Shown here: piece by piece, positions 5,932 to 8,887 of the stretch | How positions within the stretch are numbered: the stretch's first letter is position 1 | Layout of the letters: each line of letters opens with the position of its first letter | Assembly: GCA_050697155.1 (NCBI GenBank) | Contig: JBOGZD010000116.1 | Span: 1 to 8,887 of the forward strand | Reading direction: 5' to 3' | Length of the DNA stretch: 8,887 nt | From: JBOGZD01 sp050697155 | Lineage (GTDB): Bacteria; Actinomycetota; Thermoleophilia; Solirubrobacterales; 70-9 | Program-made: the position numbers and the translations under genes | Notes under the pieces: generated by a model | Told to the model about the DNA's origin: nothing | What the model saw: only the letters and a program-made list of their open reading frames with translations | The model's database searches: none

Positions 5932-6945
5932 GTGGAAGCGGGGCAGGCTTCCGAGCCGCAGGCGGCGCCGGTCGGCGCCTCCGCGGACCTAACCGAGATC
6001 GATCCCACCGCGATCGCCGCCCGCTCCCCGTGGCAGCTCTTCTGGCGGCGGTTTCGCGAGGATCGGCTGGCGATGAGCGCGCTCGTGTTCATCGCCTTCC
6101 TGGCCCTGGTCGCGATCTTCGCGCCGGTGGTCGTCGACATCGCCGGCGCCTCCGGGCCCGACGAACGCGACAGCGGGGCGCTGGACCCGATCTTCGCAAC
6201 CCCCACCGGCCCGAGCGCCGAGCACCTCTTCGGAGTCGACCAGATCGGCCGCGACGTCCTCAGCCGGACGATCTACGGCGCCCGGGTCTCGCTGATCGTC
6301 GCCTTCGCCGCGACCGCGATCGCAACCGTCCTGGGGATCGTCGCCGGGCTGCTCGCCGGCTTCTACCGCGGCTGGGTCGACGTCGCGGTCTCGCGCAGCG
6401 TCGACGTCCTGCTCGCGATCCCCTACCTGCTGCTGGCCACCGGGCTCGCCGCCGCCTGCACCGCCGGCGGCATCGGCGGTGGCGAGAGCGGCTGCCTCGG
6501 CGGGCTGATCCAGCCCGGGCTCGGCGTGGTGATCTTCGTGATCGCGTTCACGACCTGGACGTACATGGCGCGGATCATCCGCGGCCAGACGCTCTCGCTG
6601 CGCGAGAAGGAGTTCGTCGAGGCGTCGCGGTCTGTCGGCTCGTCGAACGCCCGGATCGTCTTCCGCGAGCTGCTGCCGAACCTGACCGCGCCGATCGTCG
6701 TCTACGCGTCGATCCTGATCCCCCAGGTGATCCTCTACGAGGCGGCTCTCTCGTTCCTCGGCGTCGGCGTCACCGACCGGCCGAGCTGGGGACAGATGCT
6801 CTCCGACGCCACTCCGATCTTCAGCGACGCCTGGTGGTACATGCTGTTCCCGGGCCTCGCCCTGCTGGTGACCGTTCTCGCCTTCAACCTCGTCGGCGAC
6901 GCGCTCCAGGACGCGCTCAACCCGCGGTCGAAGCGCGGCAGGTGA
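5932..6945 (+). CDS. ABC transporter permease, DppC type (permease 2)
   Basis: This 337-residue membrane protein is a paralogue of permease 1. After a 46-residue cytoplasmic N-terminal arm it has membrane segments at about 47-69, 119-143, 157-176, 197-213, 252-276 and 302-324. GVDQIGRD (101-108) is the DppC hallmark, EFVEASRSVG (227-236) is the ATPase-docking loop, and ALSFLGVGV with SWG follows. Cys176 and Cys188 bracket a glycine-rich external loop and may form a disulphide that permease 1 lacks. The frame closes with TAG directly before the GTG, so it cannot begin earlier. A weak GGAA lies 6 bases upstream and GAGGA 11 bases upstream. No DppB-type partner follows in the window, so it may share the one upstream or pair with a protein encoded beyond the window. 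Binding protein 2 begins 52 bases after its stop. Confidence 0.92.
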   Translation: MEAGQASEPQAAPVGASADLTEIDPTAIAARSPWQLFWRRFREDRLAMSALVFIAFLALVAIFAPVVVDIAGASGPDERDSGALDPIFATPTGPSAEHLFGVDQIGRDVLSRTIYGARVSLIVAFAATAIATVLGIVAGLLAGFYRGWVDVAVSRSVDVLLAIPYLLLATGLAAACTAGGIGGGESGCLGGLIQPGLGVVIFVIAFTTWTYMARIIRGQTLSLREKEFVEASRSVGSSNARIVFRELLPNLTAPIVVYASILIPQVILYEAALSFLGVGVTDRPSWGQMLSDATPIFSDAWWYMLFPGLALLVTVLAFNLVGDALQDALNPRSKRGR

Positions 6946-6983
6946 ACGACTTGATTCGATGCTCAGACACCCACCCCCAACCG

Positions 6984-6989
6984 AAAGGA
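6984..6989 (+). promoter_or_regulatory. Ribosome-binding site deciding the start of binding protein 2
   Basis: AAAGGA lies 8 bases before the ATG at 6998. Two other in-frame ATGs occur at 6959 and 6989. The first has no such site and would add 13 residues ahead of a normal signal peptide, and the second overlaps this site. The ATG at 6998 is therefore preferred. Confidence 0.7.
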
Positions 6990-6997
6990 TGAACACG

Positions 6998-8821
6998 ATG
7001 CGATCCAAGCTGCGCTGGCTATTGGCGCTCGCAGCAGTCGCGGTACTCGCGGCGACCGTGTCGGCTTGTGGAGACGACGATGACGACGGCGGCGACGGCG
7101 CTGCCGAGGCGACAGGAGTGCCGGAGGAGTTCACTGCTCCGACGGCGGCGCCGGACGACGCCCAGGAGGGCGGCGAGCTGAGGGTGATCGCCACGGACGA
7201 CATCGACTACATGGATCAGGGCGCGGCCTACTACCAGTTCACCTACATGGTGACCAGCGCGTCGCACCGGGCGCTGCTCTCGTGGCGGCCGGACGATGTC
7301 GAGGAGCCGGGTCCCGACCTCGCAGAGAGCGAGCCGGAGGTGTCAGACGACGGGCTCACCATCACCTTCACGATCCGCGAGGGGGTCAGGTTCAGCCCAC
7401 CGGTGGACCGCGAGGTGACCGCGGCCGACGTCGAGTACGCGATCGAACGCGGGTTGCTGCCCGGCGTGGCGAACGGATACGTCGGTCCCTACCTCGGCGA
7501 CGTCACCGGCTTCGATGACGCGCAGAAGCAAGCCGAGGACGACCCGACTGGCGGCGCGCCGGACATCGAGGGCATCACGGCGACCGACGACCGCACGCTC
7601 GAGATCCAGCTCGAGCGGCCGACCTCGGCGACCGTGATCCAGGCGCTGTCGCTGCCGATCAGCGCACCGGTGCCAGAGGAGTACGCGGAGGAGTTCGACG
7701 CCGAGAACCCGTCGACCTACGGCCAGCACGTCGCCTTCACCGGCCCGTACATGGTCGAGAACGACGAGTCGGGCGAGCTCGTGGGCTACAACCCCGGAAG
7801 GGAGATCCGGATGGTCCGCAACCCGAACTGGGACGGCGAGGCCACGGGCGACTTCCGGCCCGCCTACCTCGACTCGATCCAGATCGACGAGGGCTTCAGT
7901 GACGTCGCCTCGGCGTCGCGGAAGATCCTCGACGGCAGCTCTCAGGTGAACGGCGACATCACGCCGCCGCCGACGGTGATCGAGGAGGCCGCTCAGGAGG
8001 CCGAGGAGGGCCAGATGGTCGCCAGCCCCAGCGGCGGCAACCGCTACCTGGCGCTCAACACCCAGGAGCCGCCGTTCGACGACCTCGATGTCCGCAAGGC
8101 GGTCGTCGCCGCGGCTGATCGCACGGCGCTGCGCAACACCCGCGGCGGCGAGCTGGTGGGTCCGGTGGCGAGCCACTTCATCCCGCCCGGCATCCCCGGG
8201 CACGAGGAGGCCGGCGGGCTCGAGGGTGGGGTCGACTTCCTCGCCAACCCGAACGGGGATCCCGAGCTCGCGGCGCAGTACATGCGCGACGCCGGCTACG
8301 AGAGCGGCCAATGCGAGGGCGACTGCACCGTCACCATGGTCGGCGACGGCGCATCCCCCGACCGGGAGACGTCGGAGGTGTTCACCGGCGTGCTCGAGTC
8401 GCTCGGGTTCGAGGTCGAGCTGCAGAACGTCGCACGCGACGTGATGTACACGCGGTTCTGCGGCTCGCCCGACCAGGCGCCGAACGTCTGCCCGAGCGTC
8501 GGCTGGCTGAAGGACTTCCAGGACGGCGAATCGATCCTGGGACCGACGTTCAACGGCGAGAACATCCCCAGCTCCAACAACGTCAACTGGCCGCAGCTCG
8601 ACGTGCCGGAGATCAACGACGCGCTGAGCGACGCTGTCCTGGTGGACGACCCCGACGAGCGGGCGCAGGCCTACGGGGACATCGACACGATGATCGCCGA
8701 GCAGGCCCCGGCGGTCCCGTACGTGTGGGACAACCAGGTCAACATCAAGTCGACCGACGTGGCCGGCGTGATCAACCTGTTCAACGCGAACTGGGACCTC
8801 TCGTTCACGTCGCTCGAGTAA
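6998..8821 (+). CDS. ABC transporter substrate-binding lipoprotein, family 5 (binding protein 2)
   Basis: This 607-residue extracytoplasmic receptor of the SBP_bac_5 class is about 60 residues longer than binding protein 1. Residues 2-6 (RSKLR) form the basic start of a signal peptide, a hydrophobic core runs to about 21, and the lipobox VSAC gives Cys24 as the lipid anchor. A flexible Asp/Gly linker follows (GDDDDDGGDG). REGVRFSPPVDREVTAADV (127-145) replaces the usual FSDGxxxTAxD, and TGPY lies at 248-251. Four cysteines in the C-terminal lobe fall in two pairs, Cys439/Cys443 and Cys488/Cys498, probably disulphides. The second pair leads into the GWLKDFQDGES segment, commonly close to the ligand site. 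It probably shares a transcript with permease 2 and is followed by hairpins. The ligand is unknown, and the divergence from binding protein 1 suggests a different one. Confidence 0.92.
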   Translation: MRSKLRWLLALAAVAVLAATVSACGDDDDDGGDGAAEATGVPEEFTAPTAAPDDAQEGGELRVIATDDIDYMDQGAAYYQFTYMVTSASHRALLSWRPDDVEEPGPDLAESEPEVSDDGLTITFTIREGVRFSPPVDREVTAADVEYAIERGLLPGVANGYVGPYLGDVTGFDDAQKQAEDDPTGGAPDIEGITATDDRTLEIQLERPTSATVIQALSLPISAPVPEEYAEEFDAENPSTYGQHVAFTGPYMVENDESGELVGYNPGREIRMVRNPNWDGEATGDFRPAYLDSIQIDEGFSDVASASRKILDGSSQVNGDITPPPTVIEEAAQEAEEGQMVASPSGGNRYLALNTQEPPFDDLDVRKAVVAAADRTALRNTRGGELVGPVASHFIPPGIPGHEEAGGLEGGVDFLANPNGDPELAAQYMRDAGYESGQCEGDCTVTMVGDGASPDRETSEVFTGVLESLGFEVELQNVARDVMYTRFCGSPDQAPNVCPSVGWLKDFQDGESILGPTFNGENIPSSNNVNWPQLDVPEINDALSDAVLVDDPDERAQAYGDIDTMIAEQAPAVPYVWDNQVNIKSTDVAGVINLFNANWDLSFTSLE

Positions 8822-8826
8822 CACCG

Positions 8827-8843
8827 AGGCGCGCTGAGCGCCT
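8827..8843 (+). terminator. Short hairpin just after the binding-protein gene
   Basis: AGGCGC (8827-8832) and GCGCCT (8838-8843) form a perfect 6-bp stem with a 5-base GCTGA loop, beginning 5 bases after the TAA. There is no T-run. It may protect the 3' end of the binding-protein mRNA or form a double hairpin with the stronger stem that follows. Confidence 0.4.
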
Positions 8844-8862
8844 GACCAATCGGGAAGGCGCC

Positions 8863-8887
8863 CGCCGGCCGGTCAACCCGGCCGGCG
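8863..8887 (+). terminator. Strong GC hairpin cut by the window end, probable terminator
   Basis: CGCCGGCCGG (8863-8872) and CCGGCCGGCG (8878-8887) form a perfect 10-bp stem with a TCAAC loop. The left arm is preceded by AAGGCGCC, so the stem may continue past the last base of the window. The distance from the stop codon fits a terminator. A hairpin here could instead limit read-through to further transporter genes, as happens after some binding-protein genes. Confidence 0.55.

Noticed and set aside
5989..7203. Open frame of 404 codons on the minus strand
   Set aside because: It spans permease 2, the gap and the start of binding protein 2, is low-complexity in composition, and conflicts with three well supported features.
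7343..8824. Open frame of 493 codons on the minus strand
   Set aside because: It mirrors binding protein 2 and has no recognisable domain; the plus-strand frame has a signal peptide and a ribosome-binding site.
1..8887. CRISPR arrays, tRNA or rRNA genes, insertion sequences, phage or defence genes
   Set aside because: I saw no regularly spaced repeats, clover-leaf sequences, transposase motifs or terminal repeats. The window is filled by dehydrogenase and transporter genes with uniform composition.

Overview
The window comes from a GC-rich bacterium. Codon third positions are almost all G or C, the two substrate-binding proteins carry actinobacterial-type lipoprotein signals, and candidate -10 elements fit the relaxed TANNNT pattern. 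Together with the style of the transporter proteins this suggests a high-GC actinobacterium, possibly of the Thermoleophilia/Solirubrobacterales kind. That placement is inferred from composition and protein style, not from a marker gene.

Layout: positions 1-150 hold no complete gene. They contain a perfect 10-bp hairpin (78-100), probably the terminator of the leftward gene that follows, and a possible start of another leftward gene at the very edge. A zinc-dependent medium-chain alcohol dehydrogenase-like gene runs leftward (1185-151). A 61-bp divergent promoter region separates it from a rightward cluster: a classical short-chain dehydrogenase/reductase (1247-2122), a family 5 substrate-binding lipoprotein (2130-3776), a DppC-type permease (3782-4738) and a DppB-type permease (4738-5739). 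These four genes are joined by gaps of 7 and 5 bases and a 1-base overlap, so they are very probably one transcription unit.

A 192-bp gap (5740-5931) follows, with several overlapping inverted repeats and a possible 19-codon leader ORF. Then come a second DppC-type permease (5932-6945) and a second, longer family 5 substrate-binding lipoprotein (6998-8821). Two hairpins lie after the last stop codon. The second (8863-8887) is cut by the window end and is probably a terminator.

How the genes work together: binding protein 1 with the DppB and DppC proteins would form the receptor and membrane pore of an importer of the dipeptide/oligopeptide/nickel/glycoside class. The second DppC and binding protein 2 look like part of a related importer or an alternative set of subunits. 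No ATPase gene is present, so the importer must be powered by subunits encoded elsewhere. The two oxidoreductases suggest that the imported compound, or a product of it, is oxidised or reduced in the cytoplasm, but the substrate cannot be read from the sequence. Most of the window is ordinary transport and dehydrogenase content. The least explained stretch is the 5740-5931 leader.
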